Source: AP-15 sp963790875 (GTDB taxonomy: Bacteria > Pseudomonadota > Alphaproteobacteria > ATCC43930 > CGMCC-115725). Taken from it: a DNA stretch of 64,000 nt. This document shows, piece by piece, positions 1-9,370 of this stretch. The translations under genes were made by a program, and so were the position numbers. The stretch is taken from NCBI GenBank assembly GCA_963790875.1, contig CAWBQT010000003.1, forward strand, positions 62,001 through 126,000, read 5' to 3'. The notes beneath the pieces were generated by a model. The model had not been told where the DNA came from. It worked only from the letters and a program-made list of their open reading frames with translations, and searched no databases. Every line of letters begins with the position of its first letter. The first letter of the stretch is position 1.

Positions 1-265
1 AACGGGCGAAATCGGCGCCGGCGCCGCGCCGGCCGATGGCATCGCCACGTTGATCGGGATCAATGGCAGGCAGGGGAAACGCGCTTCCGCTGCAATCGCG
101 AGAAACCCGGCACTGGAATTAGCGGTGGCTGACGCATGTTCGGAGGGCGTTCCCGCGATACGATTTGATCGGAAACGACCTCAAAACGGAGTTTTCCCCG
201 TAATTTGCCGTTGACCGGGAACCCGCCCCCGCCTCGGGCGGGCCGCCAAATCGGGAGATGCCGTG
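1..265. other. left edge, no gene supported
   Basis: No gene can be supported before the first clear start codon. One plus-strand frame is open from the window edge to a stop near 211, but it contains rare codons (TTA, AGA, ATA) and no recognisable motif. It could be the tail of an upstream gene or chance. Confidence 0.4.
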
Positions 266-910
266 ATGAAGCTCTATGGCTATTTCCGTTCGTCGGCCGC
301 CTTCCGCGTCCGCATCGCGCTCAATCTGAAGAACCTCGCCTACGAGACGGTTTCGATCCATCTGCGGCGCAACGAGCAGGTACGCGGCGACTATCTGGCG
401 CTGAACCCGCAGGGTCTGGTGCCGACCCTCGAAGAGGATGACGGGCACCGGCTGATCCAGTCGCTGGCGATCATCGAATATCTCGACGAGATCCACCCTG
501 CCGCGCCGCTGCTGCCGTTGGCGGCCGCCGATCGGGCGCGGGTGCGGGCCTTGGCCGAGATCGTCGCCTGCGACATCCACCCGATCAACAATCTACGGGT
601 GCTGCGCTACCTCGCCCACACGCTCGGCCAGGACGAGGCGGCAGTCGGCGCCTGGTACAACCATTGGATCGCCGCGGGCTTTGCGGCACTCGAACCGCTG
701 CTAGCGACGGATCCGCGCACCGGGCAATTCTGCCATGGCGATACGCCCGGCCTCGCCGACATCGCGTTGGTGCCTCAGGTCGTCAACGCCGAGCGCTACA
801 AACTCGACATGGCGCCCTACCCGACGATCGCCCGCATCTTTCAAGGCTGCATGGCGCTCGCGCCTTTCGCAGCGGCACACCCGGATAACCAGCCCGACAG
901 CGAGCTCTGA
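266..910 (+). CDS. maiA: maleylacetoacetate isomerase (zeta-class glutathione transferase)
   Basis: Predicted to isomerise maleylacetoacetate to fumarylacetoacetate with glutathione in tyrosine/aromatic breakdown, in the cytoplasm. The 214-residue protein opens with MKLYGYFRSSAAFRVRIAL, the thioredoxin-fold glutathione-binding region with the zeta-class SS-x-x-x-R-V-R-I-A-L signature, followed by NPQGLVPTL (cis-Pro region) and QSLAIIEYLDE. The all-alpha C-terminal half includes the family's CDIHPINNLRVL and a PGLADIALVPQV stretch. ATG at 266 is preferred over the overlapping GTG at 263, with GGGAG about 8 nt upstream. It converges on the DsbA-like gene with only 5 nt between stops. The usual partner, fumarylacetoacetase, would lie outside the window. 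Length is normal for the family. Confidence 0.93.
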   Translation: MKLYGYFRSSAAFRVRIALNLKNLAYETVSIHLRRNEQVRGDYLALNPQGLVPTLEEDDGHRLIQSLAIIEYLDEIHPAAPLLPLAAADRARVRALAEIVACDIHPINNLRVLRYLAHTLGQDEAAVGAWYNHWIAAGFAALEPLLATDPRTGQFCHGDTPGLADIALVPQVVNAERYKLDMAPYPTIARIFQGCMALAPFAAAHPDNQPDSEL

Positions 911-915
911 GCGCG

Positions 916-1665
916 CTATTCCTTGGCGGGATCGGCGACGAGCTTCTTCAGCCCGGTCATGTCGACGGCCCCCGGAACGACCTGATCGCCGATCACGAAG
1001 GCGGGCGTGCCGTTGATCCCGAGCGCGTCGGCCAGCTTCATGTTGGCTTCGATCGCCTCATTGATTTGCGGCGTCGCCATGTCGTGCTTCAACTGCGCGA
1101 CGTCGAGCCCGACCAATTCTGCGATGCGGAAGACGGTGTCGTCGGTGAGGTTGCCGTGGGCGTTCATCAACGCCCGGTGAAAGGCCTCGTATTTGCCCTG
1201 GCGCGCCGCGGCGAGGGCCGCATGCGCCGCGCTCACCGATACCGGCCCGAGGATCGGAAACTCCTTGTAGACGACGCGCAGCTGGGGATCCTTGGCCTCG
1301 AGCTTGTCGAGCGACGGCTGGGTCTCTTTGCAATATGGGCAGCGGTAGTCGAAGAACTCGACGAGCGTCACCTTGCCCTGCGGGTTGCCGCCGACCGGCG
1401 TCTGCGGATTATCGTAAATTTCCTGGCGATGACCGGCGATCAGTGACGCGGTTTTGGCGTCCGCATCGCGATCGAGCTTCGCCTCGGCGGCATGCAGCGC
1501 ACCGACCAGCATGTCGGGGTTTTTCGTCAGATAGTCGCGGACGATCGACTGGATCGCCTGGACCTGCGCCGGCGTGAAGTCGGCGGCTGCTGACGGGCGC
1601 CACGGCAACAGGGCGATAACGGCAAAGCCAAGGCCGAGGAGGAGGCGCGGGAGAGAACGGAACAC
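916..1665 (-). CDS. DsbA-family periplasmic thiol oxidoreductase
   Basis: A secreted disulfide oxidoreductase or isomerase of the DsbA/Com1 type. The 249-residue protein has a signal peptide (basic start, a hydrophobic stretch LLLGLGFAVIALL, then Ala-rich SAAA cleavage region), a helical segment, and a thioredoxin fold with VEFFDYRCPYCKE, giving the CPYC active site. The conserved NGTPAFVIGD loop lies near the C-terminus. The frame is open further upstream, but a GTG at 1665 with AGGAG about 10 nt before it puts the signal peptide at the N-terminus and is chosen as the start. It lies downstream of rne on the same strand, separated by a hairpin, so it probably has its own promoter. Specific substrate unknown. 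Confidence 0.9.
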   Translation of the reverse strand: MFRSLPRLLLGLGFAVIALLPWRPSAAADFTPAQVQAIQSIVRDYLTKNPDMLVGALHAAEAKLDRDADAKTASLIAGHRQEIYDNPQTPVGGNPQGKVTLVEFFDYRCPYCKETQPSLDKLEAKDPQLRVVYKEFPILGPVSVSAAHAALAAARQGKYEAFHRALMNAHGNLTDDTVFRIAELVGLDVAQLKHDMATPQINEAIEANMKLADALGINGTPAFVIGDQVVPGAVDMTGLKKLVADPAKE

Positions 1666-1894
1666 GACAGTGGAACTCCTGCGAGAGGAAAGGTTAGGGG
1701 GCCGAGAAAGCGGTGGGTTGGCTCGCCGTGCGGCCGGCGCTCGGTCGGAATCGTCGCGCACATACCCAACCCGCTCCCGCGTCAACGGATGGTCCATCAG
1801 TGCCGGGCGGTCCGCCGGGACGAGTGAAGTGTCGTCGTCCTTGCCTTCCGCGTCCTCGCCGTCGGAACCCAACGGGTGTCAGCCCCTCTCATTC

Positions 1895-1924
1895 CTACCC
1901 CCGCGGCCCCGCGGGCGGGGGTAG
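1895..1924 (-). terminator. hairpin downstream of rne
   Basis: A perfect 10-bp inverted repeat (CTACCCCCGC and GCGGGGGTAG) with a 10-nt loop begins 9 nt after the rne stop codon on the minus strand. No clear U-tract follows, so it is either a Rho-assisted terminator or an mRNA 3' stabiliser. Confidence 0.55.
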
Positions 1925-1932
1925 GGCGGCGG

Positions 1933-4900
1933 TCATGGCTGCATCAAGCGTTGCCACCAGCCGCGCCGCGGGTTCGCCGGCTTTTCGGTCACGGTCTGCA
2001 CCGGCGGTGTCGGCGGCGGCACGGTGGCCTCGGGCGCTGCCGCAGGCGCGGCCTCTTCCTCTCCGATGCCGTTGCCGGCAATGCCGGAAGGCGGTGCCGC
2101 CGCCTCGGTCCTTATGACCTCGACGATTTCGATCGTCTCGGTCGCTGCCGCCGCGGTCGCCGGCAACGCGCCGCGAGCCGCCACCGGCGACAGGTGCTCG
2201 TCGCCCGCGGGGGTATCCGTCTCGGCCGGCGCCGCATCGCCGGCCAGGGCCGGCAGGCTCGCGGTCTCGATCGCGGCGACGTCGTCGTGCCCGGCGCCGG
2301 GTTCCGGCGCCATTTCCATCCCCCAGACCGCTGCGTCATCGGCCGTCGCCATCGCGCCGTCGCCGGCTTCGTCCGTCGCCGCGAATTCATCGGCCGGCGC
2401 GGCGGCCGTCGGCAGAATCTCGACGGTTTCGGCCGCGGCCGGCAAATCCGAAAAGCTCGGCTCGGCACTGCCCGGGTGGCGCAGGCGCCGCCGTCCGCCG
2501 CGCCGTCCGCGCCGCCGGCGATGCCGGTCGTCCTCCTCGCCGAGGCCCTCGTCGCGATCGTCTGCGCCGGCCACCGTCGCGGCCGTCTCGTCGGCCGCTT
2601 CGGCGATTTCTGCTGCGGCTTCGTCGGCCGGCTCGGCCATCGCGCCCGACGGCTCCATGTCGCGCCGCCGCCGGCGCCGCCGCCGGTTGCGGCGGCGGCG
2701 ATCTTCGGCGGCCTCCTCGCCGGAGGTCTCGGCGCTGGGGGCATCAGTTTCGGTTTCGGTTTCGCTCTCGTCCTCGTCCTCGCCCTCTTCCTCTTCGGCG
2801 ACCGCCAACGTCAGCGGCGCGACCGCCGGCGCCGGCGTCTCGGCCGGGGCGAAGGCACGCAGCCGCTCCAACCGGAAGGCCGGCGGGATCAGCGCATCGT
2901 CTCGCGCCACCAGCACATGAAAGCCGTAGCGCGCTTCCATTTGCGCCAGCGACAAGCGCTTGTGGTTGAGGATGTAAAGGGCGACGTTGGTCGGGACATA
3001 GACGCAAATCTCGGCGGCGCGCCGGCGTATTCCTTCCTCCTCGATCGAACGCAGCACATAGAGCGCGGTCGATTCGGTCGACCGGATAAAGCCGGTGCCG
3101 CCGCAATGCGGACAGGGCTGCGTCGACGCCTCGGCCAATGACGGCCGCAGCCGCTGGCGCGACATTTCGAGCAGACCGAACGGGCTGATGCGGCCAACCT
3201 GGATCCGGGCGCGGTCGTTCTTCAGGGCCTCCTTGAGCCGGCGCTCGACCGCGACCTGATTGCGGTGCTCTTCCATGTCGATGAAATCGATGACGATGAG
3301 ACCGGCCAGATCGCGCAGCCGCAACTGCCTGGCAATCTCCTCGGCTGCTTCGAGATTGGTGCGCAGCGCCGTCTCTTCGATGTTGCGCTCGCGGGTCGCG
3401 CGGCCGGAATTGACGTCGATCGCGACCAGCGCCTCGGTCTGGTTGATGACGATATACCCGCCCGAACGCAGCTGCACGCTCGGCGCGTGGATCGCGTCGA
3501 TCTGTGCCTCGACCTGAAAGCGGTGGAACAGACCGATCTGCGAATCGCGATAGGGCTGCACCCGTTTGGCATGGCTCGGCATCAGCATCTTCATGAATGC
3601 CTTCGCCGTGCGGTAACCCTCCTCGCCTTCGACGACCACGTCGTCGATGTCACGCGCATAGAGGTCGCGGATCGACCGCTTGATCAGGTTCCCTTCCTCG
3701 TAGATCAGCGCCGGCGCGGTCGAGCGCAGCGTCAGGTCGCGGATCTCGTTCCACAGACGCAGGAGGTATTCATAGTCCCGCCTGATCTCGGCCTTCGACC
3801 GTTCGGCACCGGCCGTGCGGACGATCACCCCCATGCCTTCGGGAATATCCAGCTCTTCGAGGATATCCTTCAGCCGCCGGCGGTCGGCGATGCTGGTGAT
3901 CTTGCGCGATACGCCGCCGCCGCGCGCGGTATTCGGCATCAGCACGCAATAGCGGCCGGCGAGCGACAGATAAGTCGTCAGCGCCGCGCCCTTGGTGCCG
4001 CGCTCTTCCTTGACGACCTGGACGAGCATGATCTGCCGCCGCTTGACCACCTCCTGGATCTTGTAGTGCCGCAGCAGGCGGAAGCGTTGCCGCTCGGCCT
4101 CGTCGAAATCGTCGCCGCCGATCGTTTCGACCGTATCGACCACTTCGACTTCGCCGTCCCCCGGCGTTTCGCTCGCCAGCGCCTCGGCCGTCAACGCCTC
4201 GGCTGGGCGCGCTTCGACCAGCGCCGGGTGTTCGTCCCGCTCGGCGCCGCTCTCCCACGGCGCCGCCGCTGCGATTTCCTCGCCGGGGATCGCATCGGCC
4301 GCCGCCGGTTCGCCGCCCGGCGCCGCGTCGAACGGCAGGAACAGCTCCGCTTCGGGCTCCGGCCTCGGCTCGTCGGCCTCGGCTTCGCGCGCGCTCTCGA
4401 AGCCCGGCGGCTCGTCGGCGCCCGTGTTCTCCCAGAGCGGTTCACCGGTTTCACGGGCCGTCGACGCGTCCCGCAGCACTGCGTCGGACCGGCTGTCGGC
4501 CGGCATCGAGAAAGGTGCCGCGATGTCCGCCGCGTCTTCAGCGTCCGGCTCGGCGATTTCGTCGCGGCGCTCGCCGGCAATCTCGGCGTCGCCGTCGCCG
4601 TCATCTTCGCCGGCCGGCGGAAGATCGCGAACCGCCACCGGTTCCGGCAGCGCCGCTTCAAGCGGCACGCCCAACTCGTCGCCGGCCTCGCCGGCGCGCA
4701 GCGCAGCGTCGATCGCCCGCGCGGCTTCGGGCCGGGTCGGCTCGCCAGCCACCAACTCCCTATCGCCGACCGGGATGCGGTAGTAATCCGGATGGATCTC
4801 GCTGAACGCGAGAAAGCCGTGCCGGTTACCCCCGTATTCGACGAACGCCGCCTGCAATGACGGCTCGACGCGCGTCACCTTGGCCAGGTAAATGTTGCCT

Positions 4901-5016
4901 TTTACCTGCTGTTTGGTCGATGACTCGAAATCGAATTCTTCAAGACGGTTGCCGTTGAGCACCACCACCCGGGTCTCTTCCGGGTGGGCGGCGTCGATGA
5001 GCATGCGTTTTGCCAT
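1933..5016 (-). CDS. rne: ribonuclease E (RNase E/G family)
   Basis: Endoribonuclease that starts mRNA decay and processes rRNA and tRNA; the unstructured tail normally scaffolds a degradosome. The 1027-residue protein starts MAKRMLIDAAHPEETRVV. Its S1 domain is split by about 190 acidic, Ala/Glu/Pro-rich residues before the fold resumes at RQIMLVQVVKEERG. The DNase I-like catalytic part carries VAIDVNSGRATRER and LIVIDFIDM, which hold the two metal-binding aspartates. The Zn-link CPHCGGTG follows, then a low-complexity tail with an Arg-rich RRRRNRRRRRRRR block and the terminal RGWWQRLMQP typical of alphaproteobacterial RNase E. ATG 5016 is chosen because homology begins there and GGAG lies about 10 nt upstream; the frame stays open 600 nt further without similarity. 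Divergent from mrcA. Confidence 0.96.
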   Translation of the reverse strand: MAKRMLIDAAHPEETRVVVLNGNRLEEFDFESSTKQQVKGNIYLAKVTRVEPSLQAAFVEYGGNRHGFLAFSEIHPDYYRIPVGDRELVAGEPTRPEAARAIDAALRAGEAGDELGVPLEAALPEPVAVRDLPPAGEDDGDGDAEIAGERRDEIAEPDAEDAADIAAPFSMPADSRSDAVLRDASTARETGEPLWENTGADEPPGFESAREAEADEPRPEPEAELFLPFDAAPGGEPAAADAIPGEEIAAAAPWESGAERDEHPALVEARPAEALTAEALASETPGDGEVEVVDTVETIGGDDFDEAERQRFRLLRHYKIQEVVKRRQIMLVQVVKEERGTKGAALTTYLSLAGRYCVLMPNTARGGGVSRKITSIADRRRLKDILEELDIPEGMGVIVRTAGAERSKAEIRRDYEYLLRLWNEIRDLTLRSTAPALIYEEGNLIKRSIRDLYARDIDDVVVEGEEGYRTAKAFMKMLMPSHAKRVQPYRDSQIGLFHRFQVEAQIDAIHAPSVQLRSGGYIVINQTEALVAIDVNSGRATRERNIEETALRTNLEAAEEIARQLRLRDLAGLIVIDFIDMEEHRNQVAVERRLKEALKNDRARIQVGRISPFGLLEMSRQRLRPSLAEASTQPCPHCGGTGFIRSTESTALYVLRSIEEEGIRRRAAEICVYVPTNVALYILNHKRLSLAQMEARYGFHVLVARDDALIPPAFRLERLRAFAPAETPAPAVAPLTLAVAEEEEGEDEDESETETETDAPSAETSGEEAAEDRRRRNRRRRRRRRDMEPSGAMAEPADEAAAEIAEAADETAATVAGADDRDEGLGEEDDRHRRRRGRRGGRRRLRHPGSAEPSFSDLPAAAETVEILPTAAAPADEFAATDEAGDGAMATADDAAVWGMEMAPEPGAGHDDVAAIETASLPALAGDAAPAETDTPAGDEHLSPVAARGALPATAAAATETIEIVEVIRTEAAAPPSGIAGNGIGEEEAAPAAAPEATVPPPTPPVQTVTEKPANPRRGWWQRLMQP

Positions 5017-5560
5017 TCGGGCATAACTCCGAGGCGCGCCGCTGCCGCGCGAGGTGCGCGGGCGGCGGGGTCCCGTGTGCAGGGAAGCCGCGGGCGCCCT
5101 TGATCGGTTCCTCGCCAAACGGCGCGAACTCGGCCACGGCGAGTCTCGTCGGGCGGACGGCTTCGGGGTTGGACAATTCGTGTCGCCCGCCGCCGCTACC
5201 CGCGGCGGCGGCGAGGTCGCCGCTCTTGCGGGTGTCTGTTGCGGTTTTCCACCGGGCGCGGCGCCCGATGTGCGGGCGGCGGTTTTCCACCGAACCAATC
5301 TACAGTCAGAGAGAAGGCGCCACAACGGTTTCGTCCGACGGCCGGAGCCGCGGGCCCGGCGGATCATCGCCGGATCGCCGGGGCGGCTTTCGCTTTGCTT
5401 CGGGTCTATTCCGGCGCGCCGCCGCGAAGTGGCCCCAGGCTCGCCGCGATATCGTCCTTGGAAGTGTCGCCCGGCTGGCGCATATAAAGGCCCGCGGCGC
5501 GGGCGGGGGCGGTGGGTCCGGCGGCCGGTATCGGAAGAGGCGGCCGGATCGCGACGGAAA
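5017..5560. promoter_or_regulatory. divergent control region between rne and the PBP1a gene
   Basis: 544 nt without a credible gene separate the two divergent starts, so promoters for both must lie here together with the rne leader. It is very GC-rich and contains a 14-nt direct repeat, GCGGTTTTCCACCG, at 5241-5254 and 5279-5292, with a GC palindrome (GGGCGCGGCGCCC) between the copies. A long structured leader would fit rne autoregulation as known in E. coli, but no homology to that leader can be claimed. Confidence 0.5.
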
Positions 5561-8146
5561 ATGGTCAAGTTCATCCGGTTTCTGTTTGTTTGCGCGGTGC
5601 TGTTGGCGATTGTCGGCTGCGGCTTCGTCGGCATTACGCTGTGGTATTTTTCGCGCGATCTGCCGAATTATCAGGAGCTCGCGCATTATCAGCCGCCGAT
5701 TACGACGCAGGTCTATGCCGGCGACGGCCGGCTGCTCGCCCAATACGCGGCCCAGCGGCGAATCTTCGTGCCGATCGGGGCAATCCCGAAACTCGTCAAG
5801 GACGCCTTCATCGCGGCCGAAGACAAGAATTTCTACAGCCACAACGGCGTCGATCCGCTGTCGATCCTGCGCGCGGCGGTTGCCGATGTCAGCCGGCTGC
5901 GGGAGCACGAGCGCCCGATCGGCGCCTCGACGATCACCCAGCAGGTGGCCAAGAACATGCTGCTAACGAACCAGGTGTCGGTCGCGCGCAAGATCCGCGA
6001 GATCGTGCTGGCGACCCGCATCGAGGCGGCCTTGTCGAAGGATCAAATCCTCGAGCTCTATCTGAACGAGATCTATCTCGGCAGCGGCTATTACGGCGTC
6101 GCGGCGGCGGCGCAGGGCTATTTCGACAAATCGCTCGACCAGCTCACCCTGGGTGAAGCCGCCTTTCTCGCCGGGCTGCCAAAGGCACCCAACCGTTACA
6201 ACCCGGTGCGCGCACCCGAATTGGCAGAGGCGCGGCGCAACTGGGTGTTGGGGCGCATGGTCGACGACGGGATGGCGAGCGCCGCCGCTGCCGCGGCGGC
6301 CGAGGCGCAACCGCTCGAGTTGCATCGCCGTCGCGAGGCCGGGCTCGCGCATGCCCCGTATTTCGCCGAAGAGGCGCGCCGCGAACTGCTCGCCCGCTAT
6401 GGCGAAAAGGCGCTCTACGAAGGGGGCCTCTCGGTGCGCACCAGCCTCGACCCAAGCCTGCAGGCCGAGGCCGACACGGCGCTGCGGCACGGGCTGATGT
6501 CCTACGACCATGTTCATGGCGGGTGGCGCGGTGCCATCGCGCGCATTGACCTGGGTGGCGATTGGGCGACCGAACTGGCGGCCGTGCCGGCGCCGGCGGT
6601 GGTGAAGGATGTCGGCTGGCGTCTCGCAGTGGTGCTGAGGGCCGAACCGGGCCGCGCCGAGATCGGCTTTCCCGACGCGGCGACCGGCGACATCCCGTTT
6701 TCCGACATGCGCTGGGCCCGGCGGCGCTATCCCCAAGGCGGCCTCGGCCCGTGGCCGCGCGACACCGCGGATGTCGTGAAACCCGGCGATGTGGTGATGG
6801 TCGCGCCACTCGCGGCGCCCGACGAATGCGGCAAAGCCCCGATCAAACCGGCCCTCGCCGGGACCTTCAGCCTATGCCAGGTTCCCGAGGTGTCGGGAGC
6901 GCTCGTCGTGATCGATCCGCACACCGGCCGGGTACAGGCGATCAGCGGCGGCTTCAGCTTTGCCATCAGCCAGTTCGACCGGGCGATGCAGGCCTATCGG
7001 CAGACCGGATCGGCGATCAAGCCGTTCGTCTTTCTGACAGCGCTCGAGCACGGATTCACGCCGTCGAGCCGGGTCAGCGACGCGCCGATCTCGCTGCCGC
7101 AGGGTCCTGGCTTGCCGATGTGGTCGCCGACCAATTACGAAGCCGACGTGTTTCGCGGACCGACGACGTTGCGGGTCGGTCTCGAGCAATCGATCGATAC
7201 GCTGACGGTGCGACTCGCGACGATGATCGGCATCGATCCGATCGCGGAAACGATCAAGCGTTTCGGCATCCTCGACCGGGTGCCGCGCGAATATGCGGTG
7301 ACCCTCGGCGCCGGCACCACGACGCCGCTGCGGCTCACCGCGGCCTATGCGATGCTCGACAACGGCGGCAAGCGTCTCGTTCCGACCCTGATCGACCGCG
7401 TCCAGGACCGCAACGGCGTCACGATCTACCGCGCCGACGATCGACCCTGCCGCGACTGCAGCGGCGTCGCCTGGCACGAGCAACCGGTGCCGGTCATCCC
7501 GGATAAGAGCGAGTCGGTGGCGGATTCCGGTTCGGCCTATCAGATCGTCTCGATGATGGAAGGGGTCGTGCAGCGCGGCACCGGCACCGCAGTCAAGGCG
7601 GTCGGCCGGCCGATCGCCGGCAAGACCGGTACCACCAACGACTTCCGCGACGCCTGGTTCGTCGGCTTCACGCCGGACCTCGTCGCCGGCGTCTATATCG
7701 GCTATGACCAGCCGGACAGCCTCGGCAAGGACGAGACCGGCGGCCATGTCGCCGCCCCGGTCTTCCGCGATTTCATGCTCACGGCCTTGCAAAACGTGCC
7801 GCCGACCGATTTCCGGATCCCGCCGGGTCTGCGCGTCTACCGCGTCGATCCGGCGACCGGGCTGCCGGCGACCGGCAACGAGCCGGCGATCGACGAAGCC
7901 TACAAACCGGGCACGGCACCGGGCCAGAACCCGGCGCCGGGGGCCGAGGCGATGTCGGGTGGCGAGCAGGTTGCCGACCCGGAAACCGGCGACGTCGCGA
8001 CCGGCAACCCGCAGACCGGAGACACCGCGCCGGGAGGCGCCCAAGCGGGCAATGGCCCCCCCGACGCCGGACCCTACCAAGGGTTGCCGGCGCCGCCGGC
8101 AAACTCTGCGCGCGGTCCCGCCGGCGGCACCGGCGGCCTATATTAG
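5561..8146 (+). CDS. mrcA: penicillin-binding protein 1A, bifunctional transglycosylase/transpeptidase
   Basis: Polymerises and cross-links peptidoglycan at the cytoplasmic membrane. The 861-residue protein has an N-terminal membrane anchor (residues 5-27). The GT51 glycosyltransferase domain follows, with the catalytic-Glu motif EDKNFYSHNGVD (E87) and GASTITQQVAKN. The transpeptidase domain has TGSAIKP (nucleophile about S484) and GKTGTTNDFRDAWFVG (K688-T-G). The C-terminus is a Pro/Gly-rich low-complexity tail with repeated ETGD/PGG-like units. ATG 5561 is chosen over a longer open frame because the anchor starts there. In many alphaproteobacteria an N-acetylmuramoyl-L-alanine amidase gene sits between rne and this gene; it is absent here. 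prfB follows 32 nt later, so co-transcription is likely. Confidence 0.95.
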   Translation: MVKFIRFLFVCAVLLAIVGCGFVGITLWYFSRDLPNYQELAHYQPPITTQVYAGDGRLLAQYAAQRRIFVPIGAIPKLVKDAFIAAEDKNFYSHNGVDPLSILRAAVADVSRLREHERPIGASTITQQVAKNMLLTNQVSVARKIREIVLATRIEAALSKDQILELYLNEIYLGSGYYGVAAAAQGYFDKSLDQLTLGEAAFLAGLPKAPNRYNPVRAPELAEARRNWVLGRMVDDGMASAAAAAAAEAQPLELHRRREAGLAHAPYFAEEARRELLARYGEKALYEGGLSVRTSLDPSLQAEADTALRHGLMSYDHVHGGWRGAIARIDLGGDWATELAAVPAPAVVKDVGWRLAVVLRAEPGRAEIGFPDAATGDIPFSDMRWARRRYPQGGLGPWPRDTADVVKPGDVVMVAPLAAPDECGKAPIKPALAGTFSLCQVPEVSGALVVIDPHTGRVQAISGGFSFAISQFDRAMQAYRQTGSAIKPFVFLTALEHGFTPSSRVSDAPISLPQGPGLPMWSPTNYEADVFRGPTTLRVGLEQSIDTLTVRLATMIGIDPIAETIKRFGILDRVPREYAVTLGAGTTTPLRLTAAYAMLDNGGKRLVPTLIDRVQDRNGVTIYRADDRPCRDCSGVAWHEQPVPVIPDKSESVADSGSAYQIVSMMEGVVQRGTGTAVKAVGRPIAGKTGTTNDFRDAWFVGFTPDLVAGVYIGYDQPDSLGKDETGGHVAAPVFRDFMLTALQNVPPTDFRIPPGLRVYRVDPATGLPATGNEPAIDEAYKPGTAPGQNPAPGAEAMSGGEQVADPETGDVATGNPQTGDTAPGGAQAGNGPPDAGPYQGLPAPPANSARGPAGGTGGLY

Positions 8147-8178
8147 GCCGACAAAGACGCGAAAAAACGGAGACGACC

Positions 8179-9304
8179 ATGCGAGCCGAAATGCAGGCGG
8201 CCGCCGACGACATCAGAAAGTCGCTGGCGCTGCTGAGGAGGCACCTTTGACTGGGATACCGCGACACGCCGCCTCGACGAACTGAACGCCGCGGCTGAAA
8301 ACCCGCATTTATGGGACGATGCGGCGGCAGCGCAGAAGCTGTTGCGCGAGCGCACCCGGCTCGACCAGGCGATTTCAAGCTATCGGCGAATCGAGCGCGA
8401 GGTCGGCGAAGCCGTCGAGCTGATCGAACTCGGCGAGGCGGAAGGCGAAGCCGCGGTGGTCGTCGAGGCCGAGGCATCGCTCGAGCGGCTGCGTGCCGAG
8501 GCGGCGCGCCGCGAGCTTGAAAGCCTGTTGTCGGGCGAGGCCGACGGCAACGACTGTTATCTCGAGGTCCATGCCGGGGCCGGCGGCACCGAGGCGCAGG
8601 ACTGGGCGGAGATGCTGCTGCGCATGTATGTGCGCTGGGCCGAAGCGCATGACTACAAGGTCGAATGGCTCGAGGAGAGCGGCGGAGAGGAGGCCGGGCT
8701 CAAATCGGCGACGATCCGGGTCGGCGGCTCCGACGCCTATGGCTGGCTGAAGACCGAGAGCGGCGTGCACCGCCTCGTTCGCATCTCGCCTTTTGATTCG
8801 AACGCCCGCCGGCACACCAGCTTCGCCTCGATCTGGGTTTACCCGGTCGTCGACGACAAGATCGAGGTCGCGATCGACGACAAGGATCTGCGCATCGACA
8901 CCTATCGATCCTCGGGCGCCGGCGGCCAGCATGTGAACAAGACCGACAGCGCCGTGCGCATCACGCATTTGCCAAGCGGGATCGTCGTGCAATGCCAGAG
9001 CGAGCGCTCGCAGCACCAGAACCGCGCCCATGCCTTCGACATGCTCCGCGCCCGGCTCTACGAGGCCGAGCTACAGCGCCGCGAGGCGGTGACCGACGCG
9101 ATGAACGCAGCCAAGACCGACATCGGCTGGGGCCACCAGATCCGCTCCTACGTGCTGCAGCCCTACCAGATGGTCAAGGATCTGCGTACCGGGGTCGAGA
9201 CTCCGAACCCGACGGCGGTGCTCGACGGCGATCTCGACCGTTTTCTGGCGGCCGCACTCGCAGCCCGCATCGCCGGCGCCGATGCAATCGCGGCCAATTC
9301 CTGA
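8179..9304 (+). CDS. prfB: peptide chain release factor 2, with programmed +1 frameshift
   Basis: Recognises UGA and UAA stop codons and triggers peptide release. Translation starts at ATG 8179 (MRAEMQAAADDIRKS...) and reaches an in-frame TGA at 8248-8250 as codon 24. After a +1 shift at CTT-T the frame resumes with DWDTATRRLDELN and runs to 9304, giving 374 residues. RISPFDSNARR carries the SPF stop-codon discriminator (residues 203-205) and SSGAGGQHVNKTDSAVR the catalytic GGQ (248-250). Reading only the second frame would miss the first 54 residues. It follows the PBP1a gene by 32 nt. The feature is a joined coding region, 8179-8247 plus 8249-9304, and should not be called a pseudogene. Confidence 0.96.
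8236..8250 (+). promoter_or_regulatory. prfB +1 ribosomal frameshift signal
   Basis: AGGAGG (8236-8241), a three-base spacer CAC, then CTT-TGA-C. This is the same layout as E. coli prfB: an internal Shine-Dalgarno three bases before the slippery CUU and an in-frame UGA followed by C. When RF2 is scarce the ribosome slips to read GAC, so RF2 controls its own synthesis. The mechanism is established for the family; the sequence here matches it base for base at the key positions. Confidence 0.95.
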
Positions 9305-9370
9305 GTTCTCCCGCCAGCTCTCCCGCCTCCTCTCCCTCAGGGTGCGGATGCGGGCGCGGACGAGGGTGAC

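Noticed and set aside
2..211. 3' end of an upstream gene at the left edge
   Set aside because: The frame is open, but codon choice and lack of any motif do not support coding.
1876..4860. Long open frames on the plus strand opposite rne (1876-3141 and 3265-4860)
   Set aside because: They are antisense shadows of the high-GC rne gene, rich in Arg/His/Gly with no domain and no ribosome site.
6872..8080. 402-codon minus-strand frame opposite the PBP1a gene
   Set aside because: Antisense of a clearly conserved gene; composition is the usual Arg/Gly-rich shadow.
8179..8341. prfB as a pseudogene or as starting at 8342
   Set aside because: The in-frame TGA sits in a perfect programmed frameshift context and the upstream residues match RF2.
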